This document shows positions 1-8,217 of a stretch of DNA of 64,000 nucleotides, one piece after another. Source of the DNA: a virus. The stretch covers positions 97,579 through 161,578 of IMG/VR virus record IMGVR_UViG_3300032397_000002; one strand, given 5' to 3'. Below the pieces are notes generated by a model. The model had not been told where the DNA came from. It ran no database searches and saw nothing but the letters and a program-made list of their open reading frames with translations. Numbering within the stretch: position 1 is the stretch's first letter; every line of letters starts with the position of its first letter. The position numbers and the translations under genes are program-made.

Positions 1-2
1 GC

Positions 3-2633
3 CAGAATGGCCAGCACCGCCTCGTGTACACGAATGGCGAGCATGAGGGCAAGTTCCACCAGACGAACCCACAGAACCCCATTGAGCACTTCGAGCAGCC
101 CCCAGACGACTTCTACACCAGCCTCCCCGGTCACGGTCACGCTCGCATCAACTTCGACTTCACGAAGATGCACGACCTCGACCCGGTGAACAAGGCAGAG
201 CGCGAGTTCAGCCCAGAGCTTGTTGCCTACCTGATGAAGAACAGCCTGGCTGAGCTTCTGGCCGACCAGGCTCCAGTTCGAGCCCATCCCCACAACTACG
301 AGTGGCACGATGGCCACAGTAGCCACCACGAAGAAGACCTCGCTGCCCCTCAGCTCCCCGGCCTCACAAAGGCCGATGCTCCAGGTGCCCATCCACACAT
401 GGACACCCCACCGAAGCCGCCCCCTGGTCAGCACCCGACCAATGAGCAGGCAGCTGGTGTTGGGGTCAGCACCTACAAGCAGTTCGCGTTGCCTTACGGT
501 GATGTGAAGCCCGGCTCGAAGCCGGACCTACTGCACTACAACTACCATGGCAAGCTGCCTGAGGCTGAGGGCCTGGTCCATGACCACGGCTACAAGACCT
601 ACTACGCCGGCGGCAAGTATGGCAAGCCCGACCTGGCCAACAAGAACTACAACACCGGCCACCTGATGGTCTATGACCCGAGCCCAGAAGCGGGAGCAAA
701 CTTTGGGCACGAGAACTACACCAACGCCTGGCGTCAGATTCACGAGCTGGCACATGCCCTCACCCTGCCCGAGCTGAACAAGATTTACGGTGAAGGCCGT
801 CGTATGGGCAAGCTCGGCACACATCGCACTACACATGAGGCCCTCAGGGCTGTTCATTGGGAGTGGCTGGCGGCGCACAAGCAGCGAGAGCTGTCGAAGC
901 AGATTGGCGTGCCCATCAAGGATGAAGACTTCCACAAAGAGCTGAACACCGTCATGCACGATGCAGCACACCGCGCTGTGACCGGCAAGTTCACCGAGCC
1001 CTCTGGTGAGGGCTTCACTCCGCACTCCCACAAGGTCCCACTCCATACTGCGCTGCAGATGGTGCGAGATGCGGGAAACCAGATGGGCCTTAAGGGCCTG
1101 CACGACTTGGTCCAGAAAGGCTTGCAGAAAAACCTCCCCAGCCAGGCCCCGGCACCAGCGATGCACAACACTGTTGAGGGGTTCATGGGCGCTCTCAAGG
1201 CGATGCCCAAGGGCGACCCATCTCGCGGCAAGCACATCACCTCTCACATGAACCACGCCCCCTTCCTGACGGCTCTCGCCAGCCATCCTCAAGGCAAGCA
1301 GATTCACAGCATGCTGACGGCACATCTCAACAGTACCGCCAATGCGGGTCTCAAACCTGGTTCGACCCAGGTCACCGTGAAATCTGAGGCCCCGGTAACA
1401 ATCTTTTCCAAGACTGAAGGAGACACCCCCGTGGCTGACGACAAAATGTACTCACCAGAGGAAGCCCGAGAGATTCTCATCAAGGCTACTCGCGAGAAGG
1501 TTGACGCCTACGCGAAGGAAATCGAGGCTCTACGCAGTCGCGAGCTGAAGAAGGCCCTCATCCCCAATCACAAGCACAACCAGGCCAGTCAGGCCAGTGC
1601 TGGTGTGGAGGATGTGCCCCCAGGCAAGGTGAATCCCAAGGGTGTGGACAAGAGTGCTCAAGAGGGCACTGGTCCAGCCATGGCGATGAGTGAGCTTTGC
1701 AAGGGTTGCGGCAAGTCGCACCCCTTGGACAAGAAGTGCATGGACAAGGCCGAGGACATGGACAAAGCAGTCGACAAAATCATCGTCCACGGTGACAAGA
1801 AGCCCGCCCCCGCCCCTCCTGGTGCAGACTACACCGTCAAGCCAGGTAAAGACAAGACCGTCATCGAAGCCAAGAAGTCTGAGCTGGTGGATGCCAAGGG
1901 CAACAAGAAAGACAACCACACCGTCTCAGGCAGCAAGACCCCCGACGACAAGAAGTCTGCCCATGTCAACAAGCCAGGAAAGTCCAGCAAGACCGCAGGG
2001 TCTGGTGGGGCGATCCTGCCCGGTTCCAAGCTCAAGAAGTCGGCTGGTGCACCACCGATGGCCAAGCCCCCAAGCGGCGCCAACATGGGTACCTCGGTCC
2101 CGACCAGCGCCCCCAAGGCACCTGCCATGAAGACCGGCCTGGAGAAGGGCATCATGGTGGACGCCGCCAAGCAGGCTGACCCCATCAGTGCGGCCCACGC
2201 AGCAGCCAAGGCTCCACCGGCTGGTCCTGGCCCAAAGATGCCCAGTCCAGCAGAGCATGCCCAAAGGGCAGCAGGTTTCCAGGCAGCAGCAGGCGGGGCA
2301 TTCCAGCCCAAGCCGGCGGCTCCTGCAGCTGCAGCCCCCAAGCCAGCTCTCGGTCTCAAGTCCCCGAAAGCAGCCGGCGTGACCCGGTCGGCTGGTCCCG
2401 TTCAGAACGCAGCCCGTCCTGTCAAGCCCGGGATTTTCGGCAAGATCGCTGGCGCCTTCGGCAAGGGTGAAGACGAGGGCGACAGGACCCGAGTGTGCGC
2501 CCACTGCAGCAAGACCGTGGCAGCAGACAAGGGTCACGCCTGCCCAGAGCAGAGCAAGTGGCTCAAAGACAACAAGGAAGCTACCGCCGCCGGCAAGAAA
2601 GGCGTCCCAACCAAACCCTCAGGTAAGAAGTAA
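3..2633 (+). CDS. Large protein with HExxH motif upstream of tail sheath, 5' truncated by window
   Basis: The frame is open from the first bases, so the true start lies before the window; the first possible start inside it is GTG at 24, giving at least 869 residues. Counting from that GTG, HELAH at 240-244 fits the zinc-binding HExxH pattern of metallopeptidases, and a His/Glu-containing stretch at about 270-290 could supply further ligands. The C-terminal half is low in complexity, with Pro/Ala/Lys-rich linkers from about 600 to 810 and two Cys pairs (CKGC near 559, CAHC near 825) that look like zinc knuckles. It directly precedes the sheath gene on the same strand, so a virion or assembly role is likely, but I do not recognise the family and protease activity is only suggested by the motif. 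An in-frame GTG at 1431, preceded by GAAGGAGA and a late-type promoter element, may start a separate C-terminal product of about 400 residues. Confidence 0.75.
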   Translation, partial: QNGQHRLVYTNGEHEGKFHQTNPQNPIEHFEQPPDDFYTSLPGHGHARINFDFTKMHDLDPVNKAEREFSPELVAYLMKNSLAELLADQAPVRAHPHNYEWHDGHSSHHEEDLAAPQLPGLTKADAPGAHPHMDTPPKPPPGQHPTNEQAAGVGVSTYKQFALPYGDVKPGSKPDLLHYNYHGKLPEAEGLVHDHGYKTYYAGGKYGKPDLANKNYNTGHLMVYDPSPEAGANFGHENYTNAWRQIHELAHALTLPELNKIYGEGRRMGKLGTHRTTHEALRAVHWEWLAAHKQRELSKQIGVPIKDEDFHKELNTVMHDAAHRAVTGKFTEPSGEGFTPHSHKVPLHTALQMVRDAGNQMGLKGLHDLVQKGLQKNLPSQAPAPAMHNTVEGFMGALKAMPKGDPSRGKHITSHMNHAPFLTALASHPQGKQIHSMLTAHLNSTANAGLKPGSTQVTVKSEAPVTIFSKTEGDTPVADDKMYSPEEAREILIKATREKVDAYAKEIEALRSRELKKALIPNHKHNQASQASAGVEDVPPGKVNPKGVDKSAQEGTGPAMAMSELCKGCGKSHPLDKKCMDKAEDMDKAVDKIIVHGDKKPAPAPPGADYTVKPGKDKTVIEAKKSELVDAKGNKKDNHTVSGSKTPDDKKSAHVNKPGKSSKTAGSGGAILPGSKLKKSAGAPPMAKPPSGANMGTSVPTSAPKAPAMKTGLEKGIMVDAAKQADPISAAHAAAKAPPAGPGPKMPSPAEHAQRAAGFQAAAGGAFQPKPAAPAAAAPKPALGLKSPKAAGVTRSAGPVQNAARPVKPGIFGKIAGAFGKGEDEGDRTRVCAHCSKTVAADKGHACPEQSKWLKDNKEATAAGKKGVPTKPSGKK
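1399..1406 (+). promoter_or_regulatory. CAATCTTT element inside the first gene, possible internal late promoter
   Basis: The octamer CAATCTTT matches the element found between plus-strand structural genes. It is followed by GAAGGAGA at 1416-1423 and an in-frame GTG at 1431, the same order and spacing as at the true intergenic sites. It lies inside an open frame, so chance is possible. Confidence 0.35.
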
Positions 2634-2646
2634 GCCCACCGGGTCT

Positions 2647-2654
2647 TAATCTTC
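2647..2654 (+). promoter_or_regulatory. Putative late promoter element TAATCTTC before tail sheath
   Basis: TAATCTTC lies 13 bp after the stop of the first gene and 27 bp before the sheath ATG, with CAGGAG (2666-2671) as ribosome site between. It is one of ten intergenic copies of (T/C)AATCTT(T/C) on this strand. No -35 box is visible 17 bp upstream. The promoter role is inferred from recurrence and position. Confidence 0.6.
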
Positions 2655-2681
2655 TCAACAGAATTCAGGAGAACCGCTACC

Positions 2682-5207
2682 ATGGCTCAATCGTACGTTA
2701 CCGACGCAGGCACGCTGATTATCCCGGGTGCCTACAGCAGCATCAAGGTGCAGACCGCGAACAGCGGGCTCGCGGCCACGGGCATCCTGATGCTCATCGG
2801 TGAGGCCGATGCAGGACCTCGTTTCAACTCTGAAGCGGACCTGGAGACGAACTCGTTCGGCCCCGACCAGCTCGCTGCTGTCGTCAGCAAGTACAAGAGC
2901 GGCCCACTGGTGGATGCCTTCCGCAACGCGGCGGCTCCTGCCAATGACCCGAACATCGTCGGTTCTCCCAATCGATTCGTTCTCGTCAAGACCAACCTCA
3001 GCACCAAGGCCAGCGGCGCTCTCGGCAAGCAGGCCGGCGGCACCTGGGGTACCCTGAAAGACAAGTCGTACGGCAAGCTCGGCAACCTCATCTACTGGCA
3101 GGTTGCAGCGTCCACCTCTGAAGTGGTTCCCAGCACTGGCTCCTTCAGCTTCATCCCTCCGGTGGGCACCGTCGGCATCGACTTCCGAGTCAACGGTGGC
3201 GCTGCCATCGGCATGACCACGGTCGCCAACATCCAGCCCGCAGCTTTCGTGTCCCAGGTCAACGCCCTCTCGGGTGTTGCAGCTTCTGGCGGCGTCGACC
3301 GCGTCATCCTCAGCGTCTCCGGCACCCTGGCACTCGATGCTAATCCGGGTGGCGCTGGCGCGACGGTCATCGAGCTTGCTCGCAGTGGCGCATGGACCAA
3401 TGCCCCTGTCGCAGGCGACACCCTCATCATCCCTGTCGGCTCTGTTGTGGCCGGTGCTTCTCAGGAGAACGTGGGTGCCTATGTCGTGACCCTCGTCACT
3501 TCGTCCACTCTCCGGGCTATCAAGCTCAGTGACGCTGGCAAGGCCTCCCCCTCGCCTGTCATTGGAACCATCACCAACCCCGTTGACGTGCCGGCTGCTG
3601 CAATCGCGGCGGTAACTGACGCCAAGTCCTTCTCGCCTGTCGTCATCAGCAATGAGGCCGGCGACCCCATCGATGGGCTCGGCAAGGCTCTGGAAATCTG
3701 TGAGTCGGCTGGCGGAACGGACCTCCTGTCCCGCACCGCGTTCCTGCTCGGCACCTCGGGTGCAGTGGCATGGGTCAGCAAGACCGGCGCTGCGAAGCTC
3801 CTGTCCAGCGCAGCTGAACTGAAGGCCAACCTGCAGGTCAACCGCCAGACGGACAACATCAACGAAGAGCTGATTGCAGGCGGAGAAATCGCCTTGAAGA
3901 TTGGCTACCTCGGCACCACGGCAGCTCTGACCATCACCGACACCACCCTCTCGACCACGGTCGTGGGCGGAGCCGGCGGGAACCTCAGCATCACGCTGGC
4001 GGACTTCCCCACCATCAGCGACCTGGCTACCTACATCAACAGCCAGACCGGCTACACCTGCTCTGTGGGCACCGCAGTTCTCGGCCAGCTCTCCAGCGTG
4101 GCCCTGGACAACATCTCGGCAGCCAGCATCTGCAGCGAGTTCGGTGAGCAGCCTGGCCGCATCAAAATCGACGCCTACCGAATGTTCGCTCAGATTCGCG
4201 ACAGCTCGGTTCTTGTGCAGTTGAATGAGCCGGCAGTTCAGGCTGATGCGGGTCTCCCCAAGGTCACCACGGGTATCGCATACCTGGCCGGTGGCAGCAA
4301 GGGCGGAAGCACCAGCGCAGACTTCACCTCGGCCATCGACGCCCTGGCGGCAGTTCGCGGCAACTTCGTCATCCCCCTGGTCAGCCGTGATGCAGCCTCG
4401 GACATTGCTGACGGGCTCACTGAGTCCAGCTCGACCTACTCCATCGACAGCATCAATGCGTACGCCAAGTCGCACTGCCTCAAGATGAGCACCCTGAAGA
4501 AGCGCCGGAATCGCCAGGCCTTCTGCAGCAAACTCGACACCTTCAGCAATGCAAAGGGCGCGTCGGCAAACCTGGCAAGCTTCCGCGTGAGCCTGGCCTT
4601 CCAGGACTTCAAGCAGGTGAACAGCCAGGGCATCCTGACTCAGTTCCAGCCTTGGATGGGCGCAGTGCTTGCGGCAGGCATGCAGGCAGCTGGCTTCTAC
4701 CGGGCCATCGTGAACAAGGGTATCAACACCAGCGGCGTTCTCATGCGGGACGGCAGCTTCAGCGACAAGGACGACAGCCAGGTCGAGGACGCACTCCTCG
4801 CGGGCCTGCTCCCTGCCCGCAAGAGCCTCACCGGTGGGTTCACCTGGGTGTCTGACCAGACCACCTACGGCAAGGACAGCAACTTCGTCTTCAACAGCAT
4901 CCAGGCTGTGTACGTGGCCGACATCATCGCCTTGAGCACCGCTCAGCGGATGGAAGCGGCTTTCGTGGGTCAGTCGGTTGCTGACGTCAGCGCCGGCATC
5001 GCCAAGGCCTACCTCGAAGGCATCATGGCAGATTTCATGGGCCTGAAGCTCATCGCCCCCAGCGACGACGCACCCAAGGGTTTCAAGAACCTGTCCGTGC
5101 AAATCAGCGGCCCCGCGATGGTGGTCAGCCTCGAAGTCAAGCTCGCCGGCGCCATCTACTTCATCCCCATCAGCTTCTTGGTGTCGCAAGTCACCCAGAC
5201 GGCCTAA
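2682..5207 (+). CDS. Tail sheath protein
   Basis: This 841-residue protein is the contractile sheath that surrounds the tail tube and shortens to drive DNA delivery. The N-terminus (residues about 10-60: TLIIPGAYSSIKV, then a GILMLIGEADAG strand) and the C-terminal quarter (about 730-841, ending in beta strands around SVQISGPAMVVSLEVKL) have the layout of the phage tail sheath family; the middle is expanded relative to the 659-residue T4 gp18. The ATG at 2682 follows a good ribosome site and a late-type promoter element. A tube-like gene follows after 25 bp, which is the usual sheath-tube order. Residues 756-785 reappear as a separate small protein on the opposite strand at 16721-17026 (18 of 30 residues identical). 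Confidence 0.9.
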   Translation: MAQSYVTDAGTLIIPGAYSSIKVQTANSGLAATGILMLIGEADAGPRFNSEADLETNSFGPDQLAAVVSKYKSGPLVDAFRNAAAPANDPNIVGSPNRFVLVKTNLSTKASGALGKQAGGTWGTLKDKSYGKLGNLIYWQVAASTSEVVPSTGSFSFIPPVGTVGIDFRVNGGAAIGMTTVANIQPAAFVSQVNALSGVAASGGVDRVILSVSGTLALDANPGGAGATVIELARSGAWTNAPVAGDTLIIPVGSVVAGASQENVGAYVVTLVTSSTLRAIKLSDAGKASPSPVIGTITNPVDVPAAAIAAVTDAKSFSPVVISNEAGDPIDGLGKALEICESAGGTDLLSRTAFLLGTSGAVAWVSKTGAAKLLSSAAELKANLQVNRQTDNINEELIAGGEIALKIGYLGTTAALTITDTTLSTTVVGGAGGNLSITLADFPTISDLATYINSQTGYTCSVGTAVLGQLSSVALDNISAASICSEFGEQPGRIKIDAYRMFAQIRDSSVLVQLNEPAVQADAGLPKVTTGIAYLAGGSKGGSTSADFTSAIDALAAVRGNFVIPLVSRDAASDIADGLTESSSTYSIDSINAYAKSHCLKMSTLKKRRNRQAFCSKLDTFSNAKGASANLASFRVSLAFQDFKQVNSQGILTQFQPWMGAVLAAGMQAAGFYRAIVNKGINTSGVLMRDGSFSDKDDSQVEDALLAGLLPARKSLTGGFTWVSDQTTYGKDSNFVFNSIQAVYVADIIALSTAQRMEAAFVGQSVADVSAGIAKAYLEGIMADFMGLKLIAPSDDAPKGFKNLSVQISGPAMVVSLEVKLAGAIYFIPISFLVSQVTQTA

Positions 5208-5232
5208 GCCGGAATCACTTTAGGAGAAGACC

Positions 5233-5700
5233 ATGACTGCAGCAAAAGTAATGACTGGGGCACGAGCGAAGGTGTCCGTCAACGGCAAGCCCGTCGGCAT
5301 CTTCAACAACATCAGCTACGGCCAGACCTTCACTGCTGACCCCATCTTCATTCTCGGTGCCTATGGCCCCGTGGAGACGGTGTACACTGCCCAGGATGCC
5401 ATCAACATCACTGCCAGTGGCTGGCGAGTCATCGACCATGGTCCCCACAAGGACGTGGCAATGCCGACCCTGTCGGAGCTTCTCCGCCACGAGTACATCG
5501 AAATCGCCGTGTTCGACCGCCTTGACACCGACCCAGCAGGCAAGCCCATCGCGAAGTTCCACCGGTGCCGCCCTGTCAGCTACAACACTACTCTCGCCAA
5601 CCGTCAGCCCTCTGAGGTCCAGGTGACCTTTATCGGCCTCCGCATGGACGACGAGAGCGCGGAGAACGACGAGCTTCCTACGGCAGCTTCGCTTCCGTAA
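5233..5700 (+). CDS. Tail tube-like protein (copy 1)
   Basis: This 155-residue protein follows the sheath gene directly and has the size and beta-rich character of myovirus tail tube (inner tube) subunits, which stack into the channel for DNA. The start ATG at 5233 follows TTTAGGAGA. A second, diverged copy is at 60308-60754: both begin with a short polar N-terminus followed by (V/I)NGKP(V/F)G, and both have a long loop then a C-terminal strand pair. The gene ends just before a strong hairpin terminator, so sheath and tube form one two-gene unit. Function is assigned from context and length rather than from a diagnostic motif. Confidence 0.75.
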   Translation: MTAAKVMTGARAKVSVNGKPVGIFNNISYGQTFTADPIFILGAYGPVETVYTAQDAINITASGWRVIDHGPHKDVAMPTLSELLRHEYIEIAVFDRLDTDPAGKPIAKFHRCRPVSYNTTLANRQPSEVQVTFIGLRMDDESAENDELPTAASLP

Positions 5701-5726
5701 CACCTTGAAGTTTGGTTCCCTCAAAG

Positions 5727-5763
5727 CGGGCTTTGGCATTGTGCCGAGGCCCGTTTTGTTTTA
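5727..5763 (+). terminator. Rho-independent terminator after sheath and tube genes
   Basis: A 12-bp stem (5727-5738 pairing with 5742-5753, including two G-T pairs) with a 3-base loop TTG is followed directly by TTTTGTTTT. This is a textbook intrinsic terminator 26 bp after the tube stop codon. Confidence 0.85.
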
Positions 5764-5772
5764 TGGTGTGGC

Positions 5773-5997
5773 ATGACCAGGAAAACCGCAGCCGATGCCT
5801 TCCGTGGCGCACTTGCTACCAGAGACAACGTGAGGACCATCCTTGAGTCGTTCAACATCGAAGCAGAGTACATCATCACGGTAACCGACTCAGGGCCAGG
5901 CGTGGAGATCCGCGTGTCCGAGAAATCGTACGGTGCCGCACAGGGAGCCTTGCCTTTCACCATCGGCAGTGCTACGGTGAAGATTGTAAAGAAGTGA
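5773..5997 (+). CDS. Hypothetical small protein
   Basis: A 74-residue protein with a basic, helical N-terminal half and a beta-prone C-terminal half ending TVKIVKK. Its ATG lies about 10 bases after the terminator T-run and no promoter element is recognisable, so it may depend on read-through. I do not recognise a family. Confidence 0.55.
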   Translation: MTRKTAADAFRGALATRDNVRTILESFNIEAEYIITVTDSGPGVEIRVSEKSYGAAQGALPFTIGSATVKIVKK

Positions 5998-6025
5998 ACC
6001 CTGCACTGAGGACCACACAATCGCC

Positions 6026-6433
6026 ATGCGCATGTACCCCATCGTCTTGAATCTGGAAGTCCAGAACAGCTTCGAGTATCCCAAGCAGACGCAGATGTTG
6101 GCCGAGGAAATCGGCGACATGTCAGCTCGCATCGAAGACACGACTGAGTTCGAGGAGAGGGACGTCTTCCTGTCGTCTGCCTTCGAGACGGGCCTGGAGG
6201 TCGTCAAGGACAACTTGGACCTGTACGCCAAGTGGGTGGCGGACCTGAGTAGGGAATTCCCCGACCTCGTTCTGGCAATGGACGCCACTGAGGGCGAGGG
6301 GGCCTACGAGGGATCCATCGGCGGTGACATCGTCTTCCGCTGGTACTTCCGCGATGGCCGACGGCAGGTTGCTGAGCCCTACATGGTGGTGCCAGACTTC
6401 GACCCTGATGAGGCGGGGGAAGAGATCAAGTGA
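6026..6433 (+). CDS. Hypothetical acidic protein
   Basis: A 135-residue acidic protein with a central helical stretch (about 35-75) and an aromatic FRWYF segment near 105-109. Two in-frame starts, ATG 6026 and ATG 6032, are possible; GAGGA lies upstream. Its stop overlaps the GTG start of the next gene (GTGA), suggesting coupled translation. No family recognised. Confidence 0.65.
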   Translation: MRMYPIVLNLEVQNSFEYPKQTQMLAEEIGDMSARIEDTTEFEERDVFLSSAFETGLEVVKDNLDLYAKWVADLSREFPDLVLAMDATEGEGAYEGSIGGDIVFRWYFRDGRRQVAEPYMVVPDFDPDEAGEEIK

Positions 6434-6855
6434 TTGTCTACCTCACGGGCCCATCCACTGAGGACCTCGACAGCCTACATTTTGTGTTGGACCAGCAGGG
6501 TATCGGCGTGGTGGTCAGACGACCTGAGACCTCCCCCGAGGAAGCCTATGAGGCGCTCATGGCCTGTGACGCTGTCCTCCTCATCCATGGCGGCCCCAAA
6601 GAGGAGCTGACCGAGCTGGCTGCCGAGCTGGGCATTGCCATCACCCTTGGTAGGCCAGTGTACGCCGTCAGGAACATTTACGGCATGCCAAGCCGGTTCC
6701 TGGCCATGCCGGGAGTACGAACCTTCCCAGAGGCAGCTGAGGCACTTGAAGCACTGTTGGCTGACATGCCAAAGGAAGAGGTACCTGATGTGGAACTTGA
6801 AGGACTTGGGTCTGGAGACCCCGAAGCTGGAGGAGACACCGGAGATGTTCCCTGA
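6430..6855 (+). CDS. Nucleoside 2-deoxyribosyltransferase-like small protein
   Basis: This 141-residue protein starts at GTG 6430, overlapping the previous stop. It has an N-terminal strand MIVYLTGP, a central ACDAVLLIHGG strand-loop, and then AELGIAITLGRPVYAV, the order seen in the nucleoside 2-deoxyribosyltransferase / TIR-related fold, in which the Glu before the LG(I/A)A helix is catalytic. Members exchange bases on deoxyribonucleosides or cleave nucleotide glycosidic bonds. The C-terminal 30 residues are acidic and low in complexity. The family link rests on pattern only and activity is untested. Confidence 0.5.
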   Translation: MIVYLTGPSTEDLDSLHFVLDQQGIGVVVRRPETSPEEAYEALMACDAVLLIHGGPKEELTELAAELGIAITLGRPVYAVRNIYGMPSRFLAMPGVRTFPEAAEALEALLADMPKEEVPDVELEGLGSGDPEAGGDTGDVP

Positions 6856-7081
6856 CCCCTTCGGGGACGTAGAGCCCGACTCTGAGCCGACCGGGAACAC
6901 CGCCGCCTGCTACATCTGTGGGAGAAGCTTTCAGGGGCTACCCCCTGAGTACGTCATCCGTCGCGACCACGAATACGGAGATGATCCAGGCTGGACCCCA
7001 AGGAGCAAGAAGGCCAGGGCGAAGATGACCCGGTATTTCTTGACCTTTTGTCTCTGGTGCGCCCACTCCCACAAGCTCTGA
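6845..7081 (+). CDS. Small zinc-finger protein
   Basis: A 78-residue protein with CYIC and, 40 residues later, CLWC, together a likely four-Cys zinc site with an HSH end. I chose ATG 6845 because GGAGGAG sits about 10 bases upstream and the overlap with the previous gene is only 11 bases; ATG 6788 with AGGAAGAGG upstream would add 19 residues. Confidence 0.6.
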   Translation: MFPDPFGDVEPDSEPTGNTAACYICGRSFQGLPPEYVIRRDHEYGDDPGWTPRSKKARAKMTRYFLTFCLWCAHSHKL

Positions 7082-7088
7082 AGGGCAG

Positions 7089-7096
7089 TAATCTTC
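7089..7096 (+). promoter_or_regulatory. Putative late promoter element TAATCTTC before lysis-like cluster
   Basis: TAATCTTC lies 7 bp after the preceding stop codon and 20 bp before the ATG at 7117. It matches the other intergenic elements on this strand. Confidence 0.55.
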
Positions 7097-7116
7097 TGAG
7101 TAGACCGAGGACTACC

Positions 7117-7530
7117 ATGCCCCCAGCCAGAAAGAAAGACGAAGGACACTTGGAAGCGAAGATTGACATCTTGTCAGACAAGATGGACGCCCAGGCAACC
7201 TCACACGCCAGACTCGACGAGAGGCTCTCGAACCATCTTGCCAACGAAGAGAGAACAAGTGAACGCATAGAGGGGCAGTTGGAAAGCGTCAACAGCCATC
7301 TCTTTGGTATCAAGGAAATCCTCGGAAAGCAACAGGCAAGCATCGACGAGCACATCCGTCGCACCGACATCCTCGAAGGCGCAGTCAAGCCACTGGTCGA
7401 GCAGAGGCAGCAGTTTGAGGGCTTCTTCAAGTTCGCCAAGGTGGCCCTGAAGATCGGCGCCCTCATCACCGCCCTCGGTGCCGGCGGCTTCGGCATCAAA
7501 CAAGTCATCGCCCTCATCTTCAAACTCTAA
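7117..7530 (+). CDS. Coiled-coil protein with C-terminal membrane anchor
   Basis: This 137-residue protein has a charged helical region (about 10-100, heptad-like) and a hydrophobic C-terminal segment at about 110-135 (ALKIGALITALGAGG then IKQVIALIF). The start ATG 7117 follows CCGAGGAC and the late-type element. The next gene encodes a two-helix membrane protein, so the pair could work in host lysis, for example as a holin and its partner. No endolysin is visible nearby, so this remains inference. Confidence 0.65.
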   Translation: MPPARKKDEGHLEAKIDILSDKMDAQATSHARLDERLSNHLANEERTSERIEGQLESVNSHLFGIKEILGKQQASIDEHIRRTDILEGAVKPLVEQRQQFEGFFKFAKVALKIGALITALGAGGFGIKQVIALIFKL

Positions 7531-7531
7531 C

Positions 7532-7825
7532 ATGCACGACACCTGGAAAAGCAAGAAGCTCTGGTTTGCGGTAGGCGTCATTGCCATCGCCTTCCTGTAC
7601 TCGGTGCTCGCCGCTTCGATTCTCCCGAACATGGAGCACACCTACGATGCCTTCATGGGCATCCTGGAGTTCGCCGCCGGCGCCTACCTGACCGGAAACG
7701 TCGCCAACAAGCTCGTCATTGCCAAAGCCAACCCAGGCACACTACCAGAACCCAAAGCACCGGTCAAGCCGGCTGCAGCACCTGCAAAGACGCCTCCAGG
7801 CGGCCCGCACGTACCAGAGGAGTAA
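7532..7825 (+). CDS. Holin-like protein with two membrane helices
   Basis: This 97-residue protein has predicted membrane segments at about 9-30 (WFAVGVIAIAFLYSVL) and 38-60 (FMGILEFAAGAYLTG) and a Pro/Ala-rich hydrophilic tail. ATG 7532 lies one base after the previous stop. Size, two helices and charged tail fit small phage holins, which form pores in the inner membrane at lysis. An alternative is a membrane protein unrelated to lysis. Confidence 0.55.
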   Translation: MHDTWKSKKLWFAVGVIAIAFLYSVLAASILPNMEHTYDAFMGILEFAAGAYLTGNVANKLVIAKANPGTLPEPKAPVKPAAAPAKTPPGGPHVPEE

Positions 7826-7828
7826 GAG

Positions 7829-8047
7829 ATGAGTCACAAATGCCAATTTGAAAACTGTGATGCCGATGCGGCAGTAGCCGTCATTGAGGCTGGAGTCGCT
7901 TCGCTTCGATGCTCAGCTCATGAAGCAAACAGGGGTGAGAACAGCTCGGTGGTCCGTCCTCCCCCAACACCCCCAATTGGAGATGATGATTCCAGGCCGG
8001 TTCCGGTTCACGAGCCCCTGCCAGTGCCTCCAGGAATGGAACCGTAA
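7829..8047 (+). CDS. Small zinc-binding protein (copy 1)
   Basis: A 72-residue protein with C5-x4-C10 and C28-x2-H31, a likely single zinc site, then a Pro-rich tail. ATG 7829 follows AGAGGAG. The next gene has the same Cys/His spacing, so the two are probably duplicates. Confidence 0.65.
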   Translation: MSHKCQFENCDADAAVAVIEAGVASLRCSAHEANRGENSSVVRPPPTPPIGDDDSRPVPVHEPLPVPPGMEP

Positions 8048-8217
8048 TGAGGGGCAATTTTCAGCAGTGCGAAAAAGAGGGCTGTGACAAGACCCCCAAG
8101 CACATCATCGTCGACCACGGTCGTGGGTGGATGTGGGCGGCCTGCGATGACCACGAGGCCTCAAAAGCAGAAGGTGAGCTGAGCACCCTCTTGCCCATCC
8201 CCGACCCGCCCCCTTAG
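8047..8217 (+). CDS. Small zinc-binding protein (copy 2)
   Basis: A 56-residue protein whose ATG shares a base with the previous TAA stop. C8-x4-C13 and C33-x2-H36 repeat the spacing of the preceding gene, and both end in a Pro-rich tail. Its TAG stop overlaps the TAA stop of the convergent gene on the other strand (8214-8217). Confidence 0.55.
   Translation: MRGNFQQCEKEGCDKTPKHIIVDHGRGWMWAACDDHEASKAEGELSTLLPIPDPPP

Noticed and set aside
2655-5189. 844-codon open frame antisense to the tail sheath gene
   Set aside because: It mirrors the sheath gene codon for codon, has no family features and no promoter; long antisense frames are common opposite GC-rich genes.
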